The translations under genes and the position numbers were made by a program. From NCBI RefSeq assembly GCF_030286555.1, contig NZ_JASVWF010000002.1, positions 682,001 to 746,000 on the forward strand: a DNA stretch of 64,000 nt. Direction: 5' to 3'. Shown here piece by piece: positions 8,763 to 17,446 of this stretch. The notes under the pieces were generated by a model. It saw only the letters and a program-made list of their open reading frames with translations, was not told the origin of the DNA and did no database searches. The DNA is from Actinomycetospora termitidis. Lineage in GTDB: Bacteria > Actinomycetota > Actinomycetes > Mycobacteriales > Pseudonocardiaceae. Numbering within the stretch: position 1 is the first letter of the stretch; each line of letters begins with the position of its first letter.

Positions 8763-9811
8763 GATGTTCCTCCGGCGCGGGCGCGGGCGAGCAGCCACAG
8801 AAGATACGGGGCGCCGATCACGCCGGTGACGACGCCGACGGGCAGCGGGACGTCGCCGAGCAGGTGCCGGGCGACGAGGTCGGAGACCAGGACGAGGAGG
8901 GCCCCGACGAGGGCCGCGTGCGGCAGCGAGGCCCGTCCCGGACCGGCCAGGCGGGACGCGACGGGACCCGACACGAGCGCGACGAACGAGACCGGCCCGG
9001 CCACCGCCACCGGCGCGGCGACCAGCAGGACCGCGATCGCGAGCAGGACCAGGCGCGACCGCTCCACCGCGAGGCCGAGCGCGGCGGCGGCCTCGTCGCC
9101 GAGCTCGAGCCGGGGCAGGGCGCCCGCCGCGACCAGCCCGAGGGGGACGAGGACCGCGACCGAGATCAGCAACGGGGTGACCGACGCCCACGAGACCGAG
9201 TTCAGGCTGCCGGTGAGCCAGAGCAGGGTCTGCTGGGCGGTGGTGAGCGAGGCCGTCGTCATCAGCCACGACACGACCGCGAGCAGGGCCGAACCGACGC
9301 CGACCCCGATCAGCACGAACCGCACGCCGTGCAGGCCGGTGCTGCCGCGGCCGCGCCGGGCCAGGACGACGATCAGCGTGGCGGTCGCGGCCGCCCCGAG
9401 CACCGCCGCCCCGGACACCGCGAGCCCGGACAGGCCGAGCAGCGTCAGCGCGGTGACGGCGGCCGCGCTCGCGCCGGCCCCGACGCCGATGATGTCGGGA
9501 CTGGCGAGCGGATTGCGCAGCAGGCGCTGGAAGAGGGCTCCGGCGAGCCCGAGGGAGGCGCCGACCGCCAGTCCGGCCAGCGCCCGCGGCAGCCGGAGCC
9601 GGGTCACGACGAACTCCACCCGGGCCGGCCCCGCGCCGACCAGCGACGACAGGAGGTCGCCCGGGGGGATCGGGTACTCGCCGAGCGAGACGGTCGCGAG
9701 GAAGGCCAGCAAGGTCGCGACGGCGAGGACCGCCCCGACCAGCACCACCCGCCGTCGGGAACGGGCCCGGGCCTCCCGGAGGATCGCGGGGGCGTCGAGG
9801 GTCGTGGTCAT
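8759..9811 (-). CDS. FecCD-family iron-siderophore ABC permease
   Basis: 350-residue permease of the BtuC/FecCD family with about nine to ten hydrophobic segments. Family signatures are RLPRALAGLAVGASLGLAGA, QRLLRNPLASPDIIGVGAGA and the C-terminal FVALVSGPVASRLAGPG...LVSDLVARHLLG...LPVGVVTGVIGAPYLLWLL. It forms the membrane channel with the second permease (9808-10863). Both joints are 4-nt ATGA overlaps, so the genes are translationally coupled. Control by the iron box upstream of the operon is likely. Confidence 0.93.
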   Translation of the reverse strand: MTTTLDAPAILREARARSRRRVVLVGAVLAVATLLAFLATVSLGEYPIPPGDLLSSLVGAGPARVEFVVTRLRLPRALAGLAVGASLGLAGALFQRLLRNPLASPDIIGVGAGASAAAVTALTLLGLSGLAVSGAAVLGAAATATLIVVLARRGRGSTGLHGVRFVLIGVGVGSALLAVVSWLMTTASLTTAQQTLLWLTGSLNSVSWASVTPLLISVAVLVPLGLVAAGALPRLELGDEAAAALGLAVERSRLVLLAIAVLLVAAPVAVAGPVSFVALVSGPVASRLAGPGRASLPHAALVGALLVLVSDLVARHLLGDVPLPVGVVTGVIGAPYLLWLLARARAGGTS

Positions 9812-10863
9812 CGCACGAACCGCTTCCGCCGGACGAACCAGATGAACAGCGGGGCACCCAGGACGGCGGTGACGATGCCGACCTGCACCTCCCGCGGGGT
9901 CGCGACCACCCGGCCGAGGACGTCGGCGACCAGCAGCAGCGTCGGCGCGGCGAGGGCGGACAGGGGGAGGAGCCGGCGGTGGTCCGGGCCGGTGAGGGCC
10001 CGGACGATGTGCGGCACGGTGAGCCCGACGAAGGCGATCGGCCCGGCGACGGCGGTCGCCGACCCGGCGAGGACGACCAGCGCGATCCCGCAGACGACGC
10101 GGTCGCGCTCGACGTGGCGGCCGAAGGAGCGGGCGACGTCGTCGCCGAGGGCGAGGGCGTTCAGCGTCGGACCGCACACCAGGGCGAGGGCGAGACCCGC
10201 GAGCACGAACGGCGCGGCCTGGCCCGCGATCCCGAGATCGCGGCCGGCGAGCGAGCCGACCTGCCAGAAGCGGTAGTCCTCGAAGGCGTTCGGGTCGGTG
10301 AGCAGGATCGCGGTCGTCACCGAGCCGAGACCGGCCGTCAGGGCGGCGCCGGCCAGCGCGAGGGTGGCGGGCGAGGTGGCGCCCCGGCTGACGGTCCCCG
10401 AGCGCCCGATCCCGGCCACCCCGGCGACGATCAGGGCGGCGACCCCCGCGCCGAGGAAGCCGAACCAGACGTAGGCCGTCAGCGAGCGGATCCCCAGCAG
10501 CCCGATCGCGAGCACGACGGCGAGCGCGGCGCCCGTGTTCAGTCCGAGGATGCCGGGTTCGGCGATCGGGTTGCGGGTCAGGCCCTGGGCGAGCACCCCG
10601 GCGGGCCCGAGCGCGAGCCCCGCCAGCAGGCCGATGACGGTCCGCGGCACGCGGACCTCGGTGACGATCAGGTGGTCCGGGTTCATCGGGTCGAACGCGG
10701 TCAGCGCGTCCAGGACGACCGACGGCGGCAGGGCCCGCGGGCCGATCGCGAGGCTCGCGACGACCGCGACCAGCAGCACCGCCCCGATCCCCAGCGTCGC
10801 CGTGATCCCCGCGCCGCGCCGGGGGCGGGGCGTGGGGGTCACGGCGGTCGCGGTGGCGGTCAC
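9808..10863 (-). CDS. FecCD-family iron-siderophore ABC permease
   Basis: 351-residue partner permease. Recognisable blocks are VRVPRTVIGLLAGLALGPAG, AQGLTRNPIAEPGILGLNTGAALA, GPIAFVGLTVPHIVRALTGPDHRRLLP and VQVGIVTAVLGAPLFIWFVRR, with about nine membrane segments. The start is GTG 10863, in a GTGA overlap with the stop of the binding-protein gene. It works with the binding protein, the second permease and the ATPase fusion to import a ferric siderophore. Confidence 0.93.
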   Translation of the reverse strand: MTATATAVTPTPRPRRGAGITATLGIGAVLLVAVVASLAIGPRALPPSVVLDALTAFDPMNPDHLIVTEVRVPRTVIGLLAGLALGPAGVLAQGLTRNPIAEPGILGLNTGAALAVVLAIGLLGIRSLTAYVWFGFLGAGVAALIVAGVAGIGRSGTVSRGATSPATLALAGAALTAGLGSVTTAILLTDPNAFEDYRFWQVGSLAGRDLGIAGQAAPFVLAGLALALVCGPTLNALALGDDVARSFGRHVERDRVVCGIALVVLAGSATAVAGPIAFVGLTVPHIVRALTGPDHRRLLPLSALAAPTLLLVADVLGRVVATPREVQVGIVTAVLGAPLFIWFVRRKRFVR

Positions 10864-11852
10864 GGCTTCCCGACGGCCGCGGAGATCGGCCCGACCAGCC
10901 GGTCCAGCGCATAGAGCTGGCCGGGCACCGACGAGCTGGCGAAGGCCAGCGAGACGTTCTTGTCCTCCAGCACGATCCCGCGCCCGGCCGCGACGGACGG
11001 GACGGTGCCCCACAGCGGGTCGCCCGTGACGTCGGCGGGGTTGCCGCTGATCGCCTGCATGATCGTGACGCGCGCGTCGAGGAGGTTCATCTGCTCGCGC
11101 GAGATCGGCACCGAGAAGCCCTGCGTGGGGATGGCCTCGATCGCGGGCGAGTTGACCAGACCGAGCTCGCGGAGGAACTCCACCCGGCCGGTGCGCCCGA
11201 CGTAGGCGGCGTACTCGCCGAGGGTGTTCTTCGCGCCCGAGACCACGGTGGCGCCGTTCAGGGCCGGGTTCTGCTGCCGGACCTGGGCGAAGCGGTTCTC
11301 CAGCTCGCCCTGCAGGCGGGCGGCCTCCTGCGGCTTGCCGACCGCCGCGCCGACCATGCGGAGCTGGTCGCGCCACGGGGTGAGGTAGTCCTCCCCGCCG
11401 GCCGGGATGCTCACCACCGGCACGCCGAGCTGGGCGAGCTGGTCGTGGCGCTCCTTCGTGCCCGACGACCGCGTGTCGAGGATCAGGTCCGGCTGCAGGG
11501 CGGCCACCTGCTCGAGGTCGACCTCGAGGGTGCCGAGGGTCCGCGGCGGGGTGGTGTAGCGCTGGGTGACCCAGGGGCCGAGGCCGTCCCCGCCGACCGC
11601 GAGCCAGTCCGACGCGCCGACCGGCTGCACGCCCAGGGCCAGGGCGGTCTCGGCGTCGCTCCAGCCCAGGGCCACAACGCGCTGGGGCGCCGCGGGGACG
11701 GTCACGTCGCCGAACGCCGTCGGGACGGTCGCCGGGAAGGCGCCGTCGGCGGACGGGGCGCCCCCGCTCGGGGCCGGCTGCTCCGAGCCGCCCGAGCACC
11801 CTGCCAGCAGGGCGACGAGCACAGCGACGACGGCCACGAGCGATCTACGCAC
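10860..11852 (-). CDS. Iron-siderophore-binding lipoprotein
   Basis: Periplasmic-type binding protein anchored by lipid to the outside of the membrane. The N-terminus VRRSLVAVVAVLVALLAGC is a lipoprotein signal with lipobox LLAGC. The mature part has the FepB/FhuD layout: TVPAAPQRVVALGWSDAETALALGVQPVG, then AALQPDLILDTR and a C-terminal lobe. GTG 11852 is chosen (7 nt after GAAAGG); a GTG at 11855 is adjacent. The frame is open further up, but the ATG at 11885 lies inside the iron box and is unlikely. First gene of a four-gene uptake operon. Confidence 0.92.
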   Translation of the reverse strand: MRRSLVAVVAVLVALLAGCSGGSEQPAPSGGAPSADGAFPATVPTAFGDVTVPAAPQRVVALGWSDAETALALGVQPVGASDWLAVGGDGLGPWVTQRYTTPPRTLGTLEVDLEQVAALQPDLILDTRSSGTKERHDQLAQLGVPVVSIPAGGEDYLTPWRDQLRMVGAAVGKPQEAARLQGELENRFAQVRQQNPALNGATVVSGAKNTLGEYAAYVGRTGRVEFLRELGLVNSPAIEAIPTQGFSVPISREQMNLLDARVTIMQAISGNPADVTGDPLWGTVPSVAAGRGIVLEDKNVSLAFASSSVPGQLYALDRLVGPISAAVGKP

Positions 11853-11877
11853 CACGGCACCTTTCGGACGGCGGGTT

Positions 11878-11896
11878 TGAGGCATGCCTAACCTAA
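11878..11896 (-). promoter_or_regulatory. Iron box (IdeR/DmdR-type operator)
   Basis: Minus-strand sequence TTAGGTTAGGCATGCCTCA matches 15 of 19 positions of the DtxR/IdeR/DmdR1 iron-box consensus TTAGGTTAGGCTAACCTAA. It lies 26 nt upstream of the siderophore-binding-protein start. By family knowledge, Fe2+-loaded IdeR/DmdR would repress the operon when iron is plentiful. It is also 75 bp upstream of the divergent gene at 11971. Confidence 0.8.
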
Positions 11897-11970
11897 ATGG
11901 TGCGCCCGAGGGTTGGGCCATCCGGGGTCGCGCCTGGCGCAGCCCCCCGGATCTCCGCCACCCTCACGGC

Positions 11971-12657
11971 ATGGATGCGCACCGGTGGATCGAGTCGGTG
12001 GAGGCCGACGGCCGCGAGCTGGGCCGGCTCTGCCGGGAGCGACCGGACACCACCGTGCGCAGCTGCCCGGACTGGACCGGGGCCGACCTGCTGGCCCACG
12101 CCGCCGGCTTCTGCCGCACGCTCGACGGGCTCTTCGCGGGGACCCGCGAGGCCCGTGACCCCGCGATCGTCGTGCCGCCGTCCGAGGCCCTGCAGACCTA
12201 CGACGTCGACCTCGCCGCCCTGCTGCGGCTGCTGCGGGAGACCGACCCCGGGACGCGGGTGGTCAACTGGAGCGTCCTCGAGGACGACGCGGCCTACTGG
12301 GTCCGGCGCGCGGCCCACGAGTTCGCGATCCACCGGTGGGACGCGGCCACGACGGGGGACGGCGAGCCCGCGCCGCTTCCCGCCGACCTCGCACGCGACG
12401 GCATCGCGGAGTTCTTCGAGGCCTTCGTCGCGACCGCGTTCGCCTACGGCTTCATGCCGCCGAACGAGGCCACGCTCGTCGTCGAGCTCACCGACCTCGA
12501 CGAGACGCTCCGGGAGGACCTGCCCCGTCCCGGCCCGACGACGACGATCCGCGGCACGGCGTCCGACATCGTGCTCGCCTTCTGGCACCGTCGTGCCCCG
12601 ACGGACTTCCACGTCGACGGCGACCGCGCGATCCTGGAGGCCTGGCCCCACATCTGA
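11971..12657 (+). CDS. Maleylpyruvate isomerase family mycothiol-dependent enzyme (DinB fold)
   Basis: 228-residue protein of the mycothiol-dependent maleylpyruvate isomerase-like group. Typical features are VRSCPDWTGADLLAHAAGFCR (~40-60, metal-binding His region), VRRAAHEFAIHRWDA (~113-127, second metal site) and a C-terminal SCP-2-like part ending in DFHVDGDRAILEAWP. The natural substrate is unknown; members use mycothiol for thiol transfer or isomerisation. ATG 11971 is chosen because the family N-terminus starts there. It lies divergent from the iron operon and 27 bp before the DUF574-type methyltransferase. Confidence 0.8.
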   Translation: MDAHRWIESVEADGRELGRLCRERPDTTVRSCPDWTGADLLAHAAGFCRTLDGLFAGTREARDPAIVVPPSEALQTYDVDLAALLRLLRETDPGTRVVNWSVLEDDAAYWVRRAAHEFAIHRWDAATTGDGEPAPLPADLARDGIAEFFEAFVATAFAYGFMPPNEATLVVELTDLDETLREDLPRPGPTTTIRGTASDIVLAFWHRRAPTDFHVDGDRAILEAWPHI

Positions 12658-12684
12658 CGAGCCCCACATCCGAGGAGGACGACC

Positions 12685-13434
12685 ATCGACGTCGACCGGG
12701 CGAACGCGGCGCGGATCTACGACTACTTCCTCGGCGGGGCGCACCACTTCGAGGTCGACCGGAAGCAGGCGGAGCTGATCCTCGCCGGCAACCCGGACAT
12801 GGCGCACACGTGCCGGGCCAACCGCTCCTACCTGCGCCGGCTCGTCCGGTGGTGCACCGCCCAGGGCATCGACCAGTTCCTCGACCTCGGCAGCGGCATC
12901 CCGACGGTCGGCAACGTCCACGAGATCGCCCCCGACGCCCGCGTGGCCTACGTCGACGTCGAGCCGGTGGCGGTCGAGTACGCCCGCGAGCTGACGGCCG
13001 AGCACGACCGGGTCCACGTGGTCCGGGCCGACCTCACGGTCCCGGGCGAGGTCCTCGACGCCGTCGCGGGCCACCTCGACCTGTCCCGGCCGGTCGCGGT
13101 GCTCGCGGTCGCCGTCCTGCACTTCGTCGACGACGACGTCGCGGCCGTCCTCGGCCACTACCGCGACGCCATGGCGCCCGGCGGGGTCCTCGCGATCAGC
13201 CACGGGAGCACGGACCTCGACGACCCGGAGCTCGCCGCCCGCACCCGGGCCATCCAGGAGGGCTACCGGACCAGCGCCTCGCCGGTGTTCCTCCGCGACC
13301 GCGCCGAGCTCCGCCGCGCGTTCACCGGGTTCGAGCTGGTCGAGCCCGTGATGCGCGACGTCGTCGACTGGCCCGCGCCGACGGGGGAGACCCCGGTCGG
13401 CGCGTACGCGGTGGTCGGGCGCCGCGCGGCCTAG
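12685..13434 (+). CDS. SAM-dependent methyltransferase (DUF574 type), apparent ATC start
   Basis: 249-residue Rossmann methyltransferase of the large actinobacterial DUF574 (PF04672) group. The family N-terminus ARIYDYFLGGAHHFEVDR is followed by the SAM-binding FLDLGSGIPTVGNVHE and VAYVDVEPVAV. The in-frame ATG at 12799 would remove the conserved RIYDYFLGG. Between the preceding stop (12655-12657) and that segment there is no ATG, GTG or TTG. An ATC at 12685 stands 6 nt after a perfect GAGGAGG, so I take it as start. The substrate is unknown. The stop overlaps the convergent hydrolase stop by 4 bp. Confidence 0.82.
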   Translation: MDVDRANAARIYDYFLGGAHHFEVDRKQAELILAGNPDMAHTCRANRSYLRRLVRWCTAQGIDQFLDLGSGIPTVGNVHEIAPDARVAYVDVEPVAVEYARELTAEHDRVHVVRADLTVPGEVLDAVAGHLDLSRPVAVLAVAVLHFVDDDVAAVLGHYRDAMAPGGVLAISHGSTDLDDPELAARTRAIQEGYRTSASPVFLRDRAELRRAFTGFELVEPVMRDVVDWPAPTGETPVGAYAVVGRRAA

Positions 13435-15065
13435 GCACCGGGGGTGGGCAGCCCGCCGGCCTCCTGCACGGCGTGCACCCGTGCGGTGTCCGCGGGTGTC
13501 CAGCCCGGCGGCGGGACGACGTCCATCCACGCGTCCAGCGACTCGGGCCCGTAATTGTGCCCGTGCCCGAACGGCACCTCCTGCGCGCGGATCATGTCCA
13601 TCGTGACCTGCCAGAACGTCACCAGCGGGTACCACCGCACGTTCGGCAGGACGTCGTCGCCGGGCGGCTCGGCCAGCCAGTCCGGCCGCTCCCAGAGCAG
13701 CCGGGGCGACCACCAGACGACCGGGTCGCTGGGGTGCTGCAGGTAGACCACGCGCGGGCCCGGCCAGGGCGCGGGAGGACTCGTCGTCAGGAACGGGGTG
13801 GCGCTGCCCCCGCCGAACCGCACCCGCTCCCCGTTCCCGACGACGGGTCGCACGGCCGGCGTGCCGGGGTCCCGGCGCTCGAGCAGCGAGCGCCACAGCG
13901 GCGACGAGTTCGGCGGCCCGTTCCACAGCGCGCCATCGCGGACCTCGTCGACCGAGTCGAACGCCGCCTGCGAGCCCAGCGCCCCCAGGGACTCCCCGAA
14001 GACCACGACCCGCGGCCGCGGGGCACCCGGGGGGAGCGCGTCCACCGCGGCGCGGACCGCGTCGAACAGGGTGCGGCCGGAGTCGGCGACGCGGTCGCCG
14101 TCGAGCAGCAGCGACAGCGCACTCGGCATCAGGGAGTACTGGCTGGTGACGACGGCGGTGTCCCCGCCCCAGGCCAGCTCCAGCGCGTCCACGGCCTCGG
14201 CGTCGACGAATCCGGTGCCGGTGGTGGTCAGCACGGCGATCACGGGCCGGTCGAACGCGCCGGTGCGGCGCAGCTCGTCGACGGCGAGTCGGGCGCGCTC
14301 CGCGGCGTCCGCGGAGCTGCCCAGGCCGACGTAGACCCGGATGGGATCGACCGCCGGCCGGCCGGAGGCCTCCGCCAGCGCGGCCGGGGCGGGGGTGTCG
14401 GAGACGAAGGTGCGGCCGCCCCGTCCGAGGGACTCCCAGGTCAACGGGGACGCGGGGGACCCGGAGCGTCGCGGGGAGGTGGGCTGCGTCGCGCCGCCGA
14501 AGGTGCCCGCGTCCTGCGCGGCGAAGGCACGGTCGAGCACGGTGCGGGCCGGGTTCACCCCGGGGATGCCGGCGACCGAGACCGCCATGAGGGCCACGAG
14601 GACGATCCCGAGCCCGACGACGACCCGTCGCGGCCACCGCGGCAGCGCGCGGACCCCGCGCACGATCGCGACCAGGAGCCCCAGGACCACCGCCGCCACC
14701 GGCACCGCGAGCAGCCAGTCGGGGACCGACGGCGCCGCGACGCCGAGCAGTGCCGCCTGCTCGACCTGCGAGCGGTACCCGGACAGCAGGGCCTGGACGA
14801 TCACCGGGACCAGCAGCATCGCGAGCAGGACCCAGCCGACGGCGCGTAGGGCAGGAGACGGGGCGCGGTGGACGAGCGGACGGAGCAGGCGCGCCACGAT
14901 CACACCGAGCAGGTAGCCCGCGGCCAGCATCACCCCGCAGACCAGTCCCTGGAAGAACCCGGTCCGCGGGATCAGAGTCGGCGTGCAGGACAGCGCCGCG
15001 AGCCCCACCCCCAACGCGAGCCCGAGCGGGTGCAGGGACCACCGGCGTCGCGAACGGTCGGGCAC
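13431..15065 (-). CDS. Membrane-bound alpha/beta-hydrolase (Abhydrolase_9 family)
   Basis: 544-residue protein. The first ~170 residues contain about four hydrophobic segments (LALGVGLAALSC, LVCGVMLAAGYLLGVIVARLL, VGWVLLAMLLVPVIVQALL, VVVGLGIVLVALMAVSV), matching the Abhydrolase_9 N-terminal domain. The rest is an alpha/beta-hydrolase with nucleophile elbow FGESLGALGSQ and an active-site stretch YLQHPSDPVVWW. It is probably a membrane-anchored esterase or lipase facing outwards; the substrate is unknown. Start ATG 15065. Confidence 0.85.
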   Translation of the reverse strand: MPDRSRRRWSLHPLGLALGVGLAALSCTPTLIPRTGFFQGLVCGVMLAAGYLLGVIVARLLRPLVHRAPSPALRAVGWVLLAMLLVPVIVQALLSGYRSQVEQAALLGVAAPSVPDWLLAVPVAAVVLGLLVAIVRGVRALPRWPRRVVVGLGIVLVALMAVSVAGIPGVNPARTVLDRAFAAQDAGTFGGATQPTSPRRSGSPASPLTWESLGRGGRTFVSDTPAPAALAEASGRPAVDPIRVYVGLGSSADAAERARLAVDELRRTGAFDRPVIAVLTTTGTGFVDAEAVDALELAWGGDTAVVTSQYSLMPSALSLLLDGDRVADSGRTLFDAVRAAVDALPPGAPRPRVVVFGESLGALGSQAAFDSVDEVRDGALWNGPPNSSPLWRSLLERRDPGTPAVRPVVGNGERVRFGGGSATPFLTTSPPAPWPGPRVVYLQHPSDPVVWWSPRLLWERPDWLAEPPGDDVLPNVRWYPLVTFWQVTMDMIRAQEVPFGHGHNYGPESLDAWMDVVPPPGWTPADTARVHAVQEAGGLPTPGA

Positions 15066-15111
15066 GCCCGCAGTCTGCCCTGTTGTCGATCAGCCGGTCG
15101 GTGGAGCCACC

Positions 15112-15459
15112 TCAGGGCAGCGGCAGGGAGGCGACCCAGTACTCGACGAACCGGCCGTCGGCGACGCGCAGCAGATCGTTGCCGATGAAGGTGACCGGGT
15201 TCCCGTCCTGCACGCCACGTCCGCGCCAGCGGCCGGCCACGAGCTCGCCGTCGACCAGCGGGCCGACCTCCACGACGAAGCTCAGTGCGTCCAGCATCCC
15301 GTGGGTCTCGCCGATGATCCGGGCGACCTCGTCCGGGCCGTGGACGTCGTGGTCCGGCCAGTGCCCGACGAAGTCGGCCGCGACGAGCTCCGGGGCGACG
15401 TCGAGGTCGCCGTTCCACAGCTCGTCGATCCAGCGGCGGTAGAGGTCCCGCGGGTCCAT
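15112..15459 (-). CDS. SnoaL-like / ester-cyclase-type small protein
   Basis: 115-residue NTF2-fold protein with the SnoaL-like pattern YRRWIDELWNGDLDVAPELVAADFVGH, then WPDHDVHGPDEVARIIGETH and a strand-rich end with GRWRGRG and FVEYWVAS. Members are cyclases, isomerases or binding proteins; I cannot assign a reaction. ATG 15459 begins the fold. The nearest neighbours are the hydrolase downstream and a phosphatase-like gene 17 bp upstream, all on the minus strand. Confidence 0.75.
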   Translation of the reverse strand: MDPRDLYRRWIDELWNGDLDVAPELVAADFVGHWPDHDVHGPDEVARIIGETHGMLDALSFVVEVGPLVDGELVAGRWRGRGVQDGNPVTFIGNDLLRVADGRFVEYWVASLPLP

Positions 15460-15476
15460 GGCGCGCAGCCTGCCAG

Positions 15477-15908
15477 CTACCGCGGCTGCTCCGCGAACCA
15501 GCGGACCCAGCGCCGTTGCCCGGGCGTCTCGACCGCCCGGCGGTGGTGGTGCGCCCGCACCCAGGCCACGGCCTCGTCCGGACCGAGTCCGTCCAGCGTC
15601 GCGAGGCAGGCCAGCACCGTCCCGGTGCGCCCGATCCCGCCGCCGCACGCGACCTCGACGACCTCGCTCGCGGCGCGCGCGTGCAGGGCCTCGATCGCGG
15701 TCCGGGCCTCGTCGGGATGGCGGGGGGTGCGGAAGTCCGGCCACACCAACCACCGGTGCGGCCAGATCAGGGCGGGGTCGTGACGGCGGGCCGCGCGTTC
15801 CGATCCGAGGTAGAGACCGAACGCGGGCGCCTCGGGCGGTGGACCGGACCGCAGGCCCCGGGCGCGCACGGTCCGCCCGTCCGGGAGCGTCAGAGGTGCG
15901 CCGTACAT
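15477..15908 (-). CDS. Protein-tyrosine-phosphatase-like protein
   Basis: 143 residues with a CX5R phosphatase loop, ACGGGIGRTG (~87-96), near the expected place for a small dual-specificity-type phosphatase, and an upstream WLVWPDF that may hold the general acid Asp. The residue before the Cys is Ala instead of the usual His; from memory this is common in an actinobacterial subgroup. It may dephosphorylate Tyr residues or another phosphate ester. ATG 15908. Confidence 0.7.
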   Translation of the reverse strand: MYGAPLTLPDGRTVRARGLRSGPPPEAPAFGLYLGSERAARRHDPALIWPHRWLVWPDFRTPRHPDEARTAIEALHARAASEVVEVACGGGIGRTGTVLACLATLDGLGPDEAVAWVRAHHHRRAVETPGQRRWVRWFAEQPR

Positions 15909-15968
15909 GGTCCGATTGTGACGTCCAGCGTCAGCATGGCCGCACTGCTGACACCGGGGCGGTGGGCC

Positions 15969-16652
15969 TCAGATCAGCTCCCGCCCACCGGGGTCGCCCG
16001 AGGTGAGCACGGAGTGGATCTCCTCCTCCACGCCCTCGCCGGCCACGAACAGCATCTCGTCGCCGGCCTCGAGCGGGTCGTCGGACTGCGGCACGATCAC
16101 CCGGCCACCGCGCAGGATCGCCACCAGAGCGGCGTCCGCGGGGAGCGGGACGTCCCGGACCGGGCGCCCGGCCAGCGCGGTGTCGTCGGGGAGGGTCACC
16201 TCGACGAGGTTCGCCTTGCCCTGGCGCAGGGTGAGCAGGCGGACCAGGTCGCCGACCGAGACCGCCTCCTCGACCATCGCGGCGAGCATGCGCGGGGTGG
16301 AGACGGCCACGTCGACGCCCCAGGACTCGGTGAAGAGCCACTCGTTGCGCGGGTTGTTCACCCGGGCGACGACGCGGCGCACCGCGAACTCGGTCTTCGC
16401 GAGCAGCGAGACGACGAGGTTGACCTTGTCGTCCCCGGTCGCCGCGATGACCACGTCGCAGTTCTGCACCTGCGCGTCCTCGAGCGAGGCGACCTCGCAG
16501 GCGTCCGCGTGCACCCACTCGGCCTGCGGCACCGCCTCGGGTGCCACCTCCGCGAGGTCCCGCTCGATCAGCATCACCTCGTGGCCGTTCTCGATCAGCT
16601 CGGCCGCGATGGACTTGCCCACCGCGCCCGCCCCGGCGATCGTCACCCGCAT
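15969..16652 (-). CDS. trkA: TrkA-family NAD-binding potassium-transport regulator (CeoB-like)
   Basis: 227-residue cytoplasmic regulator of K+ uptake. An RCK_N Rossmann domain (VTIAGAGAVGKSIAAELI, acidic residue after strand 2 in LIERD) covers ~1-130, followed by an RCK_C domain (LVEVTLPDDTALAGRPVRDVPLP) to the end. It forms a pair with the next trkA-like gene 6 bp upstream, as Rv2691/Rv2692 do. Together they probably gate a Trk-type K+ transporter, for which no pore-forming subunit is present in the window. Confidence 0.92.
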   Translation of the reverse strand: MRVTIAGAGAVGKSIAAELIENGHEVMLIERDLAEVAPEAVPQAEWVHADACEVASLEDAQVQNCDVVIAATGDDKVNLVVSLLAKTEFAVRRVVARVNNPRNEWLFTESWGVDVAVSTPRMLAAMVEEAVSVGDLVRLLTLRQGKANLVEVTLPDDTALAGRPVRDVPLPADAALVAILRGGRVIVPQSDDPLEAGDEMLFVAGEGVEEEIHSVLTSGDPGGRELI

Positions 16653-16658
16653 CTCGCG

Positions 16659-17324
16659 CTACCCCCGCTCCGCCGGCGCGGTCAGCGCCGCCTGGGTGAC
16701 CGACGCCACGGTCCCGCTCACGGCCGCGGCGTAGACGACGTCGTCGGCCTGGATGACCGTCTCCGGCTTCGTCAGCACCCCGGTGCCGAACCGCACGATG
16801 AAGGCGACGCGGCTGCCGGTGGCCTCCTCGAGGGCGGTCACGGGGTGCCCGGACCAGTCCTCGTGGAAGGGCAGCTGCATGATCGCGACGGTGCCGGACG
16901 GGTCGCGCCACGCGGTCGCGACGCCGTCGGGCAGCAGCATCCGCAGGAAGCGGTCGGTGGTCCAGGGCACGGTCGCGACGGTCGGGATGCCGAGGCGCTC
17001 GTAGACCGCGGCGCGCTTCGCGTCGTAGATCCGGGCGACGACGGTCTCCACGCCGAAGGTCTCGCGCGCGACGCGCGCGGAGATGATGTTGGAGTTGTCG
17101 CCGGAGGAGACGGCGGCGAACGCCTGGGCGCGGTGGATGCCGGCGGCGGTCAGCACCTCGCGGTCGAAGCCGACCCCGACGACCTCCTGGCCGTGGAAGT
17201 CGCTGCCCAGCCGGCGGAACGCCTGCGGGTCGCGGTCGACGACGGCCACCTCGTGACCGAGCCGCTCCAGCGACAGGGCCAGGGCGGACCCCACGCGGCC
17301 GCAGCCCATGACGACGATGTGCAC
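16659..17324 (-). CDS. TrkA-family NAD-binding potassium-transport regulator (CeoC-like)
   Basis: 221-residue partner of the downstream TrkA protein. The Rossmann motif is VVMGCGRVGSALALSLE (~4-20) with VVDRDPQAF following; an RCK_C-type domain occupies the second half (~135-221). Start ATG 17324 gives MHIVVMGCGRVGS, typical for the family. It is divergent from the APC permease gene, 122 bp away. Orthologue of Rv2692 by position. Confidence 0.92.
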   Translation of the reverse strand: MHIVVMGCGRVGSALALSLERLGHEVAVVDRDPQAFRRLGSDFHGQEVVGVGFDREVLTAAGIHRAQAFAAVSSGDNSNIISARVARETFGVETVVARIYDAKRAAVYERLGIPTVATVPWTTDRFLRMLLPDGVATAWRDPSGTVAIMQLPFHEDWSGHPVTALEEATGSRVAFIVRFGTGVLTKPETVIQADDVVYAAAVSGTVASVTQAALTAPAERG

Positions 17325-17434
17325 GCGCCCTCCAGGTCGTTCCCGGTCCTGCCGCGCGCACGGTATCCGGTGGGCGGCCCTACGGCTGGGCTGCCCACCC
17401 GCCCCACCGATCCCACCGCTCCCGGTGTTCGGCC

Positions 17435-17440
17435 TACGCT
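17435..17440 (+). promoter_or_regulatory. -10 box (TACGCT) for leaderless APC permease gene
   Basis: TACGCT ends 6 nt before the GTG at 17447, the spacing expected for transcription starting at or next to the start codon. No Shine-Dalgarno sequence is present. Confidence 0.55.
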
Positions 17441-17446
17441 CTGCGC

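Noticed and set aside
11885-11921. ATG 11885 or a start at 11921 for the siderophore-binding protein
   Set aside because: Both would put the iron box inside the gene and delay the lipoprotein signal; GTG 11852 has a ribosome site at normal spacing.
12799-13434. DUF574-type methyltransferase starting at ATG 12799
   Set aside because: The conserved RIYDYFLGG segment lies upstream in the same open frame and would be lost.
11893-15042. A 1049-codon open frame on the minus strand and similar very long frames (for example 1348-3291, 17308-20757, 33202-36696, 50518-53829)
   Set aside because: They arise from high GC and third-position bias opposite or out of frame with real genes. Their translations are Arg/Pro/Gly/Ala-rich without domains, and only short in-frame parts are genuine genes.
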